Assembly: GCF_001499735.1 (NCBI RefSeq)
Contig: NZ_LN848257.1
Span: 3,086,395-3,139,440 of the forward strand
DNA length: 53,046 nt
Direction: 5' to 3'
Source of the DNA: Thiocapsa sp. KS1
Lineage (GTDB): Bacteria > Pseudomonadota > Gammaproteobacteria > Chromatiales > Chromatiaceae
Shown here: in pieces, positions 1-8,311 of the stretch
How positions within the stretch are numbered: the stretch's first letter is position 1
How the letters are laid out: every line of letters begins with the position of its first letter
Translations under genes and position numbers: made by a program
The notes under the pieces: model-generated
The model's database searches: none
Told to the model about the DNA's origin: nothing
What the model saw: the letters and a program-made list of their open reading frames with translations, nothing else

Positions 1-121
1 CGACGGCGGGACGCGCAGCGTGGCGGATGTAGTAGTCGCGCGTGACGGCGAAGACCGTGAAGCCGTAGAAGAACAGAAATACGGCAAACAGCAACCACTG
101 CAGCGGCGAGAGTCTGGGCAT
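1..121 (-). CDS. Partial membrane protein, N-terminus only
   Basis: An ATG on the minus strand at 121 opens a frame that runs off the window edge, giving about 40 residues. They begin MPRLSPLQWLLFAVFLFFYG and contain one strongly hydrophobic membrane segment (roughly residues 8-27), followed by a basic stretch with several tyrosines and arginines. The rest of the gene lies outside the window, so the family cannot be named. It lies downstream of a minus-strand terminator, so it is probably transcribed separately from the small gene at 397-552. Confidence 0.5.
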   Translation of the reverse strand, partial: MPRLSPLQWLLFAVFLFFYGFTVFAVTRDYYIRHAARPAV

Positions 122-320
122 GGGATCGGAACGCGAGTCGGAGAATGAGGTCGCGCGATCCTAGGAATCCCCGCGATGCCTGTCAAACCGGCTCGATCGG
201 CGTTCGGCGAGCCGGTCGGGTCACCTCGACCCGATCGCCCGCACGCCTCGCGGGCAGCGGCAAACAAGTAGGTCGCGGGAAAATGGCCGGGGCAGAGGCT
301 CGCGGGGCCGGGCCGCAGAC

Positions 321-365
321 AAAAAAAGGTCGCGACGGCAGGGTGTGTAGCTGCCGTGGCGACCT
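321..365 (-). terminator. Rho-independent terminator of the small membrane protein gene
   Basis: On the minus strand, positions 365-351 and 341-327 form two 7-bp paired blocks (AGGTCGC/GCGACCT and ACGGCAG/CTGCCGT) separated by a single G-G mismatch, with a 9-nt loop. Seven U residues follow (plus-strand A run 321-327, whose last A also belongs to the stem). It lies 32 bp past the stop of the gene at 397-552, in the right orientation to end its transcript. Confidence 0.8.
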
Positions 366-396
366 AACTGGCTTGCTGCTCTTGTGCGGCTCCGAC

Positions 397-552
397 TCAG
401 GACCGACGGTCGGATCCATCGGCGTTTTCGGGGCCGGGTATGCGCGAGGGACGCGGCGCACCGGCATCGTCGCGGTTGATGAGCGCGATCAGAAAGCCGG
501 CGCAAAGAACGGCGGCGATCAGACCCGTAATCGTGAGTGCATCGAAGCTCAT
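397..552 (-). CDS. Small single-pass membrane protein, KdpF-like
   Basis: This is a 51-residue protein with one N-terminal membrane helix followed by a hydrophilic, proline-rich tail. The start at 552 was chosen over an in-frame upstream ATG at 588 because a GGTGGAG ribosome binding site lies just in front of it and the helix then starts near the N-terminus. The helix reads ITGLIAAVLCAGFLIALIN. Its ITG start and ALIN end resemble KdpF, the tiny subunit of the Kdp potassium ATPase, but no kdpA is next to it. A dedicated terminator follows at 321-365. The gene looks real (ribosome site, helix, terminator); the KdpF link is a weak similarity call and the role is unknown. Confidence 0.6.
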   Translation of the reverse strand: MSFDALTITGLIAAVLCAGFLIALINRDDAGAPRPSRIPGPENADGSDRRS

Positions 553-693
553 GCGTGCTCCACCGTCTCCATCGGACGACTGCTCCAAGGATCCGCAGAC
601 CCGGAGATCGAATCCGTCTCGATCCCGAGCCTCCGCGTACCCGTCTATCTTGCACGCCGGCTTTCAATAGAGTATTTCACTAGGGTCTAATGT

Positions 694-710
694 TGTAACA
701 AGTTGTTACA
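694..710. promoter_or_regulatory. Perfect 8-bp inverted repeat, candidate OmpR-type operator
   Basis: TGTAACAA and TTGTTACA flank a single G, giving a perfect palindrome between the divergent small-protein gene (552) and the OmpR-like gene (746). Each half contains GTAACA, the core of OmpR-family binding sites. The position 36 bp before the regulator start suggests autoregulation; this is inferred, not shown. Confidence 0.45.
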
Positions 711-745
711 GTCCATTGACCATCGGCGAACGAGACCGCGCTGAA

Positions 746-1462
746 ATGCCCGATACACCGATCCAAATCCTGGTTGTCGACGACGACGCGGCCTTGCGCG
801 CCCTGCTCGGCGACTATCTCGCAGGAGAGGGCTTCGGCGTGGCCGGGGCGGAGGACGGCGTCGCGATGGATGCCTGGCTGGCCGAGCATGAAACGGACCT
901 CGTCATCCTCGACCTGATGCTGCCCGGCGAGGACGGTCTGACCTTGGCCCGCCGCCTGCGCGCACGCGCCGATGTCCCGATCATCATGCTGTCCGCGCGC
1001 GGAGACGACATCGACCGCATCGTCGGCCTGGAGGTCGGCGCCGACGACTACATGCCCAAGCCGTTCAATCCGCGTGAGCTTCTGGCGCGCATTCGTGCGG
1101 TGCTGCGCCGGCGAGCCCCCAGCGCGTCGCCCGAAACCCGCGAGGAGGACGGGTACATTCGCTTCGGTCCCTATCGGCTCGACCTCGGCCAACGCGAGCT
1201 GCGCCGCGGCGATCAACCTGTCGTGCTCACCTCGGGCGAGCTCGAGCTGCTGCGCATCCTCGCGGAGCATCCGGATCGCATCCTGGATCGCGACCTGCTG
1301 CTCGACCTGCTCAAGGGCTACGAGCGCTCGCCCTTCGATCGCAGCATCGATGTGCAGATCGCGCGATTGCGCGCCAAGATCGAGCCGGATACGAAACGCC
1401 CGCGCTACATCCGCACCATCTGGGGCAAGGGGTACATGTTCACGCCGGCCGGCGACGCATGA
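746..1462 (+). CDS. ompR: OmpR-family two-component response regulator
   Basis: This 238-residue DNA-binding response regulator has a receiver domain (residues 6-118: acidic triad D12-D14, phospho-acceptor D56 in VILDLMLPGEDG, K105 in MPKPF) followed by an OmpR/PhoB winged helix (about 135-235) ending in the typical YIRTIWGKGYMF. The ATG at 746 starts the receiver directly; an in-frame TTG at 716 would add ten residues but overlaps the upstream control region. The stop overlaps the next kinase start by four bases (ATGA), so the pair is translationally coupled. The family is certain. The ompR name rests on the EnvZ-type partner and overall similarity. Confidence 0.9.
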   Translation: MPDTPIQILVVDDDAALRALLGDYLAGEGFGVAGAEDGVAMDAWLAEHETDLVILDLMLPGEDGLTLARRLRARADVPIIMLSARGDDIDRIVGLEVGADDYMPKPFNPRELLARIRAVLRRRAPSASPETREEDGYIRFGPYRLDLGQRELRRGDQPVVLTSGELELLRILAEHPDRILDRDLLLDLLKGYERSPFDRSIDVQIARLRAKIEPDTKRPRYIRTIWGKGYMFTPAGDA

Positions 1463-2829
1463 CGCTGCTCGCGCGCCTGATCCCGGCAAGTCTGTTCGGG
1501 CGTGCCTTGCTCACCTTGGTCGTCACCTTCGGGCTGTTCGGCCTCATCACCTTCTGGGTCATCGTGTCCTACGCGCTGACACCGGTCGCGCAGCGCTCCG
1601 CCTCGGATCTGGCGAGCATCATGGTGTTGTCGGCGCGGACGCTGCTGCAGCTCCCGCTCGAGATGCGCGACGACTATCGCGCCAGGCTGGCGCGCGAGTA
1701 TCAGATCCGGCTCGCCGAGGAGCGTCCGCTCACGGACGTGAACCACTTCTTCTTTCCGTATCTCGGCCAGGTGAAGCTCGCCTTGGAAGAGCGCCTCGGC
1801 GGCGAGGTCGAGATCGTCACCAGTGTCGCCAACAGCGACCGCTGGTTCTGGGTCGCACTCGACACGGGCGGGGAAACCATCTGGGCGGGATTTCCGCGCA
1901 GTCGGGTCGAAACCCGACCGATCCAGGGCCTGTCGGTCATTATCGGGGTGGCGGTGCTCTTGATCGTCGGCAGCGCGCTGATCCTGGCGGGGCGCATCAC
2001 CCAGCCGCTCAACCGCCTCTCCAAGGCCGCCGAGCAGGTCGCGCTCGGATATTCACCCGCCGTCTTGTCCGAGAGCGGTCCCAAGGAGCTCGCGAACCTG
2101 GCTCGGCAGTTCAACGCGACCAGTCGACGCATCCGCGAGCTGATCGCCAATCGCACCCTGCTGCTGGCCGGGATCTCGCACGATCTACGCACACCCTTGA
2201 CCCGGCTGCGCCTGGCGGTGGAGATGCTGCCCCGCGGGACCGCGCCGGCACTGGTCGCCCGGATGGAGCGCGACATCGAGGAAATGAACGCGCTCATCAC
2301 GCAAGCCATCGATTTCGGCAAGAGCCTCGGGGCCGGACACCGCGAAGATGTGGACCTCGCCGCACTGATCGACGACCTGGTCGTCGGGCGGCCGCGGGTT
2401 GTCTGGCAACGGGGGCGTTCGTGCCGTTGTCGGGTCGACGTGTTGGCGTTGCGCCGCATCCTCGGCAACCTGCTCGAAAATGCCTTGCGCTATAGCCAAG
2501 ACCTGGTCGAGATCCATCTGGACTGCAAGACAGCCACACCCGTAATCTTCGTGCTCGACCGCGGGCCCGGGATCCCGGAGGCCGAGCGCGAGGCGGTGTT
2601 TCGCCCGTACTATCGCCTCGAGACCTCGCGCAACCGCCTGACCGGGGGGACGGGCTTGGGCCTCGCTGTGGCCTACCAGCTTGCATTGTCGAACCAGATG
2701 GAACTGCACTTGGGCGCGCGCCGCGGGGGCGGCACCGTCGCGAGCGTCCGCCTGCCGCCCTTCAACCTCGAGCCCGATCTTCCGCCGCGCAACGGCACGG
2801 CAGTTGACGATCCGTCCGAGGGTGCCTAA
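1459..2829 (+). CDS. envZ: EnvZ-type sensor histidine kinase
   Basis: This 456-residue inner-membrane kinase is partnered with the overlapping OmpR gene. A first membrane helix (about residues 14-39) is followed by a periplasmic sensor region to about 155 and a second helix (about 157-177). Then come a HAMP linker and a dimerisation/phosphoacceptor domain with H241 in GISHDLRTPLTRLRLA. The catalytic ATPase domain has an N box (NLLENALRY), a G1 box (DRGPGIPE) and a G2 box (GGTGLGLAVA). H241 sits almost exactly where E. coli EnvZ has its phosphorylated H243. It presumably controls envelope or osmotic responses through the upstream regulator. Confidence 0.88.
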   Translation: MTLLARLIPASLFGRALLTLVVTFGLFGLITFWVIVSYALTPVAQRSASDLASIMVLSARTLLQLPLEMRDDYRARLAREYQIRLAEERPLTDVNHFFFPYLGQVKLALEERLGGEVEIVTSVANSDRWFWVALDTGGETIWAGFPRSRVETRPIQGLSVIIGVAVLLIVGSALILAGRITQPLNRLSKAAEQVALGYSPAVLSESGPKELANLARQFNATSRRIRELIANRTLLLAGISHDLRTPLTRLRLAVEMLPRGTAPALVARMERDIEEMNALITQAIDFGKSLGAGHREDVDLAALIDDLVVGRPRVVWQRGRSCRCRVDVLALRRILGNLLENALRYSQDLVEIHLDCKTATPVIFVLDRGPGIPEAEREAVFRPYYRLETSRNRLTGGTGLGLAVAYQLALSNQMELHLGARRGGGTVASVRLPPFNLEPDLPPRNGTAVDDPSEGA

Positions 2830-2881
2830 ATTCCGACCCTGACCCGCACCGATCCCTCGTCCACCCCCGGAGCCCTCTGCG

Positions 2882-3346
2882 ATGCTGCACCCAGGCGATC
2901 AAGCCCCCGTCTTCACGCTCCCCAACGCGGATATGGAGCGGGTGAGTCTCGACCGGCTCCTCGGGCAACGCAATCTGGTGATTTATTTTTATCCGAAGGA
3001 CGATACGCCCGGCTGCACCATGGAGGCGCTCGACTTCACCGACCTGCAACCCGACTTCGACGCGGCGCAGACGGATGTCGTCGGCATCAGCCGAGACACC
3101 TGCACCAGTCACGGTGCCTTTCGCGACAAATACGGCTTGACCGTCCAGCTCCTCGCCGATACCGAGGGCGAGGCCTGCGAAGCCTACGGCGTTTGGCGCG
3201 AGAAGGAGGCGCACGGCGAGAAGCGCATGGGGATCGTCCGCTCGACCTTCGTGGTAGACAAGAACGGCGTGATCCGCCACACGCTTTACGACGTCAAGCC
3301 CAAAGGCCATGCCGCCGAGATCCTGGAGCTGGTCCAGGCGCTCTGA
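2882..3346 (+). CDS. bcp: PrxQ/BCP-type thiol peroxidase
   Basis: This 154-residue peroxiredoxin reduces peroxides with electrons from thioredoxin-like donors. The peroxidatic cysteine C45 lies in DDTPGCTMEA, and the conserved arginine is in GIVRSTFVVD. The usual resolving cysteine five residues downstream (E. coli BCP C50) is replaced by leucine, so this is not a standard C45/C50 enzyme. Cysteines at 74 (SRDTCTSH) and 99 (GEACEAY) could serve instead, as in PrxQ variants whose resolving cysteine lies in another helix, or a free thiol may do so. It sits alone between two regulatory gene sets and its start directly follows a short spacer after envZ. Confidence 0.9.
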   Translation: MLHPGDQAPVFTLPNADMERVSLDRLLGQRNLVIYFYPKDDTPGCTMEALDFTDLQPDFDAAQTDVVGISRDTCTSHGAFRDKYGLTVQLLADTEGEACEAYGVWREKEAHGEKRMGIVRSTFVVDKNGVIRHTLYDVKPKGHAAEILELVQAL

Positions 3347-3371
3347 TCCGCCACCGGGAGCGGTAGTCGAG

Positions 3372-5900
3372 ATGCTCTCGCCGCCGACCGAGGAGCAAAC
3401 CGCGATCTCCTCGGTCGAGGGCGGAACCCGGCCCGATTCGGCGTCGGATTCCGAACCCGGGGCGGACCCGACATCGCTCGGCGACGGCGTGCGCTCCGAG
3501 ACCTTGCGCAGCGTCAAGCTGCGTGCTTACATCCTGATCTTTCTCCTGATCTTCGGGCTGACACCCCTGGTGCTGGCCGTGCTGATCAACCTGCCTTTGG
3601 TGCTGGATCGCACCGCAATGTTCTACCAGCGCGCCTACCTGCAGAACCTGCGCGCCGACTTTCGGGATCTCGACCAGCATCTGGCCAGTCGACACGAGAT
3701 GATCCGGCTTCTGTCGAAGCTGCCCGAGCCCGGCCTGATCCTCGGCGAGCAAGGCGATGCGGATCAGATCGATGTCGCGCGTGCGCGATACACGGCCTGG
3801 ATCAATCAGATCCTCGCCGATCAACGCGACATCATCCAGATCCTCTTCGTCGGCGACGACGGCCAGGAGCGCTTTTGGTTGGCGCGCGACGCCCGCACCC
3901 GGGAGTGGCGCCCGACCGCCACCCCGCCTCAGGTCCCGAATCGCAAGTTTCTCGAGGCGGGGCTTGAGCTCCAGTCCGGCGCGGTGATCGTGAGCCGAAT
4001 CCGCATCGACCCCTTGGCGGGCGTCGAAGACCCGCGCCAGCTCATGACCCTGAGTCTGGTCAGCCGGATCGGCGGCGAAAAGGCGGAAGACCCGCGCGGC
4101 GTGGTGGTGATGACCATCGATGTCGGCGGCCTGGCACAGTTCTACCGCGATACGCTCTGGGTCAATCACGACGGCAGCTATCTGCGCCCCGGCCAGCCGG
4201 CAAGCGGCCAGCCCGAAGCCTTCGACGCCTTCCCGGGGCTCGCGGAGATCTTTGCCGGCGGCACCCTCGCCATTTGGAACGGTCGCCAAGGTCGCCAGCT
4301 GCTCTGGGTACCCATGTTCCTGACCGAGGACGGGGTTCCGCTCTGGGTCGGGCGAGCGGTGGATCCCTCGCCGATCGACGAGTTTCGGGACGCCCTGATC
4401 GTTCGCGTGCTCTCGATCATCTTCCTGCTGGTTTTGGTGGTGATGGTGTTGGCACGCTGGATCGCGGCCCGTGCCGAGCATTTCGGCGAGGAGCTTCGGG
4501 GCGGCATCGGACAGGTGCTCCGCGACGGTCGGCCGCTGCGCTTCAGTTGGCGCGGGCCGCGCGAGATCCGCGAGCTCGGCGAGCAGCTCACCGCTCTGGC
4601 ACGGACCCACGCCGAGCACCTCCGGAGCGCCCAGGCCCATACCCGCGAGCTGGAGAAATCCAACCGCTACAAATCGGAGTTCCTGGCCAATGTCAGTCAC
4701 GAGCTGCGCACGCCGCTGAACTCGATCCTCCTGCTTTCGAAGATGCTCGCCGCCGAGACCAGCGGTCTCAATCCGGGTCAACGCCGCCAAGCACAGGTGA
4801 TCCACGAGGCCGGGCGCGATCTGCGGACCATGATCGACAACATCCTGGATATCTCGCGGATCGAGGCCGGTCATGTCGCCGTGACACCCGACTGGGTCGA
4901 GCTGCGTCCGATGCTGGAAGAGCTGATGGAGCTGGTCGCGCCGCTGGTGGCGGAGAAATCGGTCGTGCTCGACCTCGCGATCGACCCGCGTGCGGCGACG
5001 ACGGTCTATACGGATCGGGACAAGCTTCGGCAGATCCTCAAGAATTTCCTCTCCAACGCGGTCAAGTTCACCGAGCAGGGGCGCATCACCCTGGCGGTCG
5101 AGCCGGGAACGGATCCGCAGCGGCAGATCGTGCTGAGCGTGGCGGACACCGGCATCGGGATCCCGCACGACAAACAGGAGATCATCTTCGAGGCGTTCCA
5201 GCAGGCCGACGGGTCGACGCGCCGACGCTACGGCGGAACCGGCTTGGGACTCTCGATCAGTCGCGAGCTGGCCCTGTTGCTGGGCGGACGGATCCAGGTC
5301 GAGAGCGCGCCCGGGGCCGGGGCCTGCTTTTCACTCGTTCTTCCGGTCGCAGCCGTGGCCATCGAGCCGGAAGGCGTCTCCGCATCCGCGCCGTCTCCCG
5401 CACACATGACGCCCCTTCCGCCCGGGGAGTCGTCGAGCGCACTGCGCTCGACACCGGGGGCGAGCTCCGGCGGACGTCCCGGCGGCGGCTGGGTCCTCAT
5501 CGTCGAGCGCGACGTCAAGACCTTGGTGCAGCTCGCCTCGGAGCTGTCGCGACGAGGTCTGCGCGTTCAAACCGCGGCCGATCTCGACGAGGCATTGGAG
5601 ACCCTGCAGGACGAGGGGGAGGGCTGCGAGCTGGTCCTGCTGGCTGCCGGGATGTCCGACGAAATGACCTGTGCTACGATTCGTACGCTATTGAGCCGAA
5701 GCACGGGGCCGCACCCGGCGGTTGCCGTACTCGGCGATCGTTCGGCCAAGACCCAAGTTCAGGGTTGCTTGGGTGCCGGTGCCGTCGAGTTTCTCTCGAA
5801 ACCCATCGATCCCGATCAACTGACGGCATTGCTCGCCGAGGTGCTGCCGGACAGACCCGTTCCGGAGACATCCGCGGCGCCGCGCGAGCCGATCGTGTGA
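3372..5900 (+). CDS. Hybrid sensor histidine kinase with degenerate receiver
   Basis: This 842-residue membrane kinase has a first membrane helix at about residues 53-75, a large periplasmic sensor region (Cache-like by size), a second helix near 340-365 and a juxtamembrane linker. A HisKA domain follows with H443 (NVSHELRTPLNSILLLSK), then a HATPase domain (NFLSNAVKF, DTGIGIP, YGGTGLGLSIS). The C-terminal receiver (about 710-830) has lost its phospho-acceptor aspartate: the site reads LVLLAAGMSDE. Only one acid of the N-terminal pair is intact (VERD), though a KPID lysine remains. It probably phosphorylates the separate response regulator 51 bp downstream. The ATG at 3372 was chosen because in-frame upstream starts lie inside the prxQ gene; GGGAG stands before it. 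Confidence 0.87.
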   Translation: MLSPPTEEQTAISSVEGGTRPDSASDSEPGADPTSLGDGVRSETLRSVKLRAYILIFLLIFGLTPLVLAVLINLPLVLDRTAMFYQRAYLQNLRADFRDLDQHLASRHEMIRLLSKLPEPGLILGEQGDADQIDVARARYTAWINQILADQRDIIQILFVGDDGQERFWLARDARTREWRPTATPPQVPNRKFLEAGLELQSGAVIVSRIRIDPLAGVEDPRQLMTLSLVSRIGGEKAEDPRGVVVMTIDVGGLAQFYRDTLWVNHDGSYLRPGQPASGQPEAFDAFPGLAEIFAGGTLAIWNGRQGRQLLWVPMFLTEDGVPLWVGRAVDPSPIDEFRDALIVRVLSIIFLLVLVVMVLARWIAARAEHFGEELRGGIGQVLRDGRPLRFSWRGPREIRELGEQLTALARTHAEHLRSAQAHTRELEKSNRYKSEFLANVSHELRTPLNSILLLSKMLAAETSGLNPGQRRQAQVIHEAGRDLRTMIDNILDISRIEAGHVAVTPDWVELRPMLEELMELVAPLVAEKSVVLDLAIDPRAATTVYTDRDKLRQILKNFLSNAVKFTEQGRITLAVEPGTDPQRQIVLSVADTGIGIPHDKQEIIFEAFQQADGSTRRRYGGTGLGLSISRELALLLGGRIQVESAPGAGACFSLVLPVAAVAIEPEGVSASAPSPAHMTPLPPGESSSALRSTPGASSGGRPGGGWVLIVERDVKTLVQLASELSRRGLRVQTAADLDEALETLQDEGEGCELVLLAAGMSDEMTCATIRTLLSRSTGPHPAVAVLGDRSAKTQVQGCLGAGAVEFLSKPIDPDQLTALLAEVLPDRPVPETSAAPREPIV

Positions 5901-5951
5901 GCCGTCCGAGACGTGATCCGGCGCGGCTCGGGGCGCAACAGGGCAGACGCC

Positions 5952-6866
5952 ATGACCCGCTACGCCGGATTCAAGCTGCTGATCGTCGACGACCACGCCC
6001 ACAATCTGTTCACGCTTCGGACCTTGATCGAGAGCGAGATGGACGTGGAGGTTCTGGAGGCGACCTCCGGACAGGACGCCATTGACCTGACGCATCGGCA
6101 TCCGGACATCGACCTCATCATCCTGGATGTGCAGATGCCAGAGATGGACGGCTTCGAGACCGCGTCCATGCTCAAACTGCGCAAGCGCACCCGCGACATC
6201 CCCGTGATTTTTCTCACCGCGGCCTTCAAGTCCGAGGAGTTCCAGCAACGCGGATTCGCGGTCGGCGCCGTGGATTATCTGCTCAAGCCGATCGACGACA
6301 ACCTGCTGATCAACAAGATCAGCACCTACTTTCGGTTGATCGAGAAGGAGCGCGAGCTCAACCGCACCTTGGAGCAGATGGTGGCGGAGCGCACGGCGGA
6401 GCTCGCCGAGGCGCGACAATACCTGGAGAACATCATCACCCATATGGGCGAGGCACTCTTGGTCTTGGATCCGAGCGGCACCATCAAGCACACCAATCCG
6501 GCCGCGTGGCGGATGCTCGGCTACGGCGCCGAGGATCTGAGCGGCATGTCCATCGGAGACGTGTTCGAGGAGGAAGGCGACGCCGAGGCCGGCGCCTTTA
6601 TGGGGACCTGGCTGGAGGCGCTGATCCGCACCGGCGCCTTGACTCGGATCGAGGCCCGTTTCATCGCCCGCGACGGGCGCCGAGTCCCGATCCTCTTCTC
6701 GCGTACCGCGGTGAAGGATGCCGAAGGGCGGATCAGCGATATCATCTGCATCGCCAAGGATATGACCGGCTATGTGCGGGTCGAGCAGAACGCAAGCCCG
6801 GAAACCCTGCCGATCGGGGTCGGGCGTCAACACGACAAGGTCGGAGTTCAAAAGGAGGAGAGATGA
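5952..6866 (+). CDS. Response regulator with PAS domain
   Basis: This 304-residue cytoplasmic protein has a canonical receiver (D13-D14, phospho-acceptor D59 in LIILDVQMPEMDG, K in LLKPID). A helical linker that looks coiled-coil (IEKERELNRTLEQMVAERTA) leads to a PAS domain (about 158-285) containing TNPAAWRMLGYGAEDL. There is no recognisable output enzyme or DNA-binding domain, so it likely acts through protein contacts or as a phosphorelay intermediate. Its receiver is intact where that of the upstream hybrid kinase is not, which fits a kinase-regulator pair. The start at 5952 gives a compact receiver; a GTG at 5913 is possible. The stop overlaps the following ArsR gene. Confidence 0.82.
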   Translation: MTRYAGFKLLIVDDHAHNLFTLRTLIESEMDVEVLEATSGQDAIDLTHRHPDIDLIILDVQMPEMDGFETASMLKLRKRTRDIPVIFLTAAFKSEEFQQRGFAVGAVDYLLKPIDDNLLINKISTYFRLIEKERELNRTLEQMVAERTAELAEARQYLENIITHMGEALLVLDPSGTIKHTNPAAWRMLGYGAEDLSGMSIGDVFEEEGDAEAGAFMGTWLEALIRTGALTRIEARFIARDGRRVPILFSRTAVKDAEGRISDIICIAKDMTGYVRVEQNASPETLPIGVGRQHDKVGVQKEER

Positions 6867-7201
6867 TGAGCGAGCCGCTATTCTCGGAGACCCCCGAGGA
6901 CGAAAACACGACCCTGACCGCCAACGCCCTGAAGGCGATGGCTCACCCGCTGCGCTGGAAGATCCTGTGCTCGCTCGGCGACAAGGAGCTCTCCGTCGGC
7001 GAGATCGTCGACCGCACAGGGACCTCGCAGAGCAACATCTCTCAGCACCTGGAGCAGCTGCGCAACAAGAACATCGTGGTCGCCCGCAAGGAGGCCAACC
7101 GCATCTATTATCGGATCCGCAACGATCAACTGCTCGACCTCATCGGCATCATGCGCGACGTGCTGTGCCCGGCCAACCTGGACGACCGACTCCCCAAATA
7201 G
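6863..7201 (+). CDS. ArsR-family repressor with SqrR-like cysteine pair
   Basis: This is a 112-residue winged-helix repressor. The recognition region reads TSQSNISQHLEQLRNKNIVV and the wing ANRIYYRIRN. There are only two cysteines, C36 (RWKILCSLGD, helix 2) and C102 (IMRDVLCPAN, last helix), 66 residues apart. The persulfide sensor SqrR of Rhodobacter uses C41 and C107, also 66 apart, and BigR is similar, so a sulfide/persulfide-responsive role is plausible. No ArsR arsenic-type CxC motif is present. An unusually strong AAAGGAGGAG ribosome site and an ATGA overlap place it as the last gene of the kinase-regulator operon; a second ATG three bases later is an alternative start. Confidence 0.85.
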   Translation: MMSEPLFSETPEDENTTLTANALKAMAHPLRWKILCSLGDKELSVGEIVDRTGTSQSNISQHLEQLRNKNIVVARKEANRIYYRIRNDQLLDLIGIMRDVLCPANLDDRLPK

Positions 7202-7344
7202 TCCCTGGCTTCGAAGCGCCTGCGTTGCCGACGAGCCGCGCGGTCTTCGGGTCCACCTCCGGCGTGCCCGGCCGAATCCGGGCTCGCGGCCGGCGGCTCC
7301 GTTTAAGATAATGGCCGCCCACTTCACTCAGGACGCCCTCCCCC

Positions 7345-8208
7345 ATGCTCGATCCCAACACCTGGTTCTCGGAGGTTGCCGCCGCAGACGGCGCCGCCTT
7401 CTCGCTGCGCATCACCTCCAAGCTCCACGAGGAGCAGAGTCCTTACCAGCATATCGAGATCTACGAGACCGACGGCTTCGGCAACCTCATGGTGATCGAC
7501 GGCTGCACCATGCTCTCGACCCGCGACAACTTTCTCTATCACGAGATGATGTCGCACCCGGCGCTCTTTACGCATCCGGATCCCAAGCGGGTCTGCATCA
7601 TCGGGGGCGGCGACTGCGGGACCTTGCGCGAGGTTCTGAAGCATCCCGGCGTCGAGCAGGCGGTTCAGATCGACATCGACGAGCGGGTGACGCGTCTCGC
7701 CGAGATCTATTTCCCGGAGCTCACGGCCTCCAACGGGGATGCGCGCGCGCGTCTGTTGTTCGAGGACGGGGTGCGTTGGATCCAGGAGGCGGATGCCGGC
7801 AGTCTCGACATCATCATCGTCGACAGTACCGACCCGGTGGGGCCGGCGGTCGGTCTCTTCACGAGCGACTTCTACGCGGACTGCCGCCGCGCCTTGGGCT
7901 CGGGCGGCATCCTGGTTCAGCAGAGCGAATCCCCGCTCTATCACATGCGCATCCTGACCGAGATGCACGCCGCGATGCGCAGCGCCGGCTTCCGCGACGC
8001 ACGCACACTCTTCTTCCCCCAGGCGATCTACCCCTCCGGCTGGTGGAGCGCGACGATGGCCGGCACCGACCGCTCGCTCGAGGCCTTTCGTGTCGAGGAC
8101 GCCGCCCGGAAAGGTTTCGACACCCTCTACTACAACGCCGAGATTCATCGCGCCGCGCTGGCCCAACCGGAATTCTTCCGCCGGGCCTTGGCAAACGGTG
8201 CCGACTGA
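7345..8208 (+). CDS. speE: Spermidine synthase (polyamine aminopropyltransferase)
   Basis: This 287-residue cytosolic enzyme transfers an aminopropyl group from decarboxylated S-adenosylmethionine to putrescine. Family motifs are in order: the N-terminal beta region with YQHIEIYETDGFGNLMVIDG, the cofactor-binding IIGGGDCGTLREVL, the acidic IDIDERV, and the active-site DSTDPVGPA with the polyamine-binding aspartates. The YPSGWWSATMAG segment near the C-terminus is also typical. Length matches E. coli SpeE. It stands alone on the plus strand and converges with the amt operon; the hairpin at 8258-8281 ends transcription from the other side only. No speD is nearby. Confidence 0.95.
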   Translation: MLDPNTWFSEVAAADGAAFSLRITSKLHEEQSPYQHIEIYETDGFGNLMVIDGCTMLSTRDNFLYHEMMSHPALFTHPDPKRVCIIGGGDCGTLREVLKHPGVEQAVQIDIDERVTRLAEIYFPELTASNGDARARLLFEDGVRWIQEADAGSLDIIIVDSTDPVGPAVGLFTSDFYADCRRALGSGGILVQQSESPLYHMRILTEMHAAMRSAGFRDARTLFFPQAIYPSGWWSATMAGTDRSLEAFRVEDAARKGFDTLYYNAEIHRAALAQPEFFRRALANGAD

Positions 8209-8257
8209 GACAGGCCGCTTCAGCCGATCGGCGTAAGTCATCGCCCGGCATGAAGCC

Positions 8258-8281
8258 AAAAAAAGGGGCCCAACGGGCCCC
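8258..8281 (-). terminator. Terminator of the torF-glnK-amt operon
   Basis: GGGGCCC (8265-8271) and GGGCCCC (8275-8281) form a 7-bp GC stem with a 3-nt loop. Read on the minus strand, it is followed by seven U residues (plus-strand A run 8258-8264). It lies 31 bp past the stop of the last amt gene and has no U tract in the speE direction. Confidence 0.88.
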
Positions 8282-8311
8282 GAAGAATTCACAACAGCGC
8301 AAAGCGGACGA

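Noticed and set aside
145-690. 181-residue plus-strand open frame and overlapping minus frames at 183-467 and 221-667
   Set aside because: Arginine/glycine-rich composition typical of high-GC shadow frames; they cross the terminator at 321-365 and the better-supported small gene at 397-552.
3294-5168. Long minus-strand frame (624 codons) opposite the hybrid kinase
   Set aside because: It is the antisense shadow of a gene with complete kinase motifs and has low-complexity, histidine/arginine/glutamine-rich composition.
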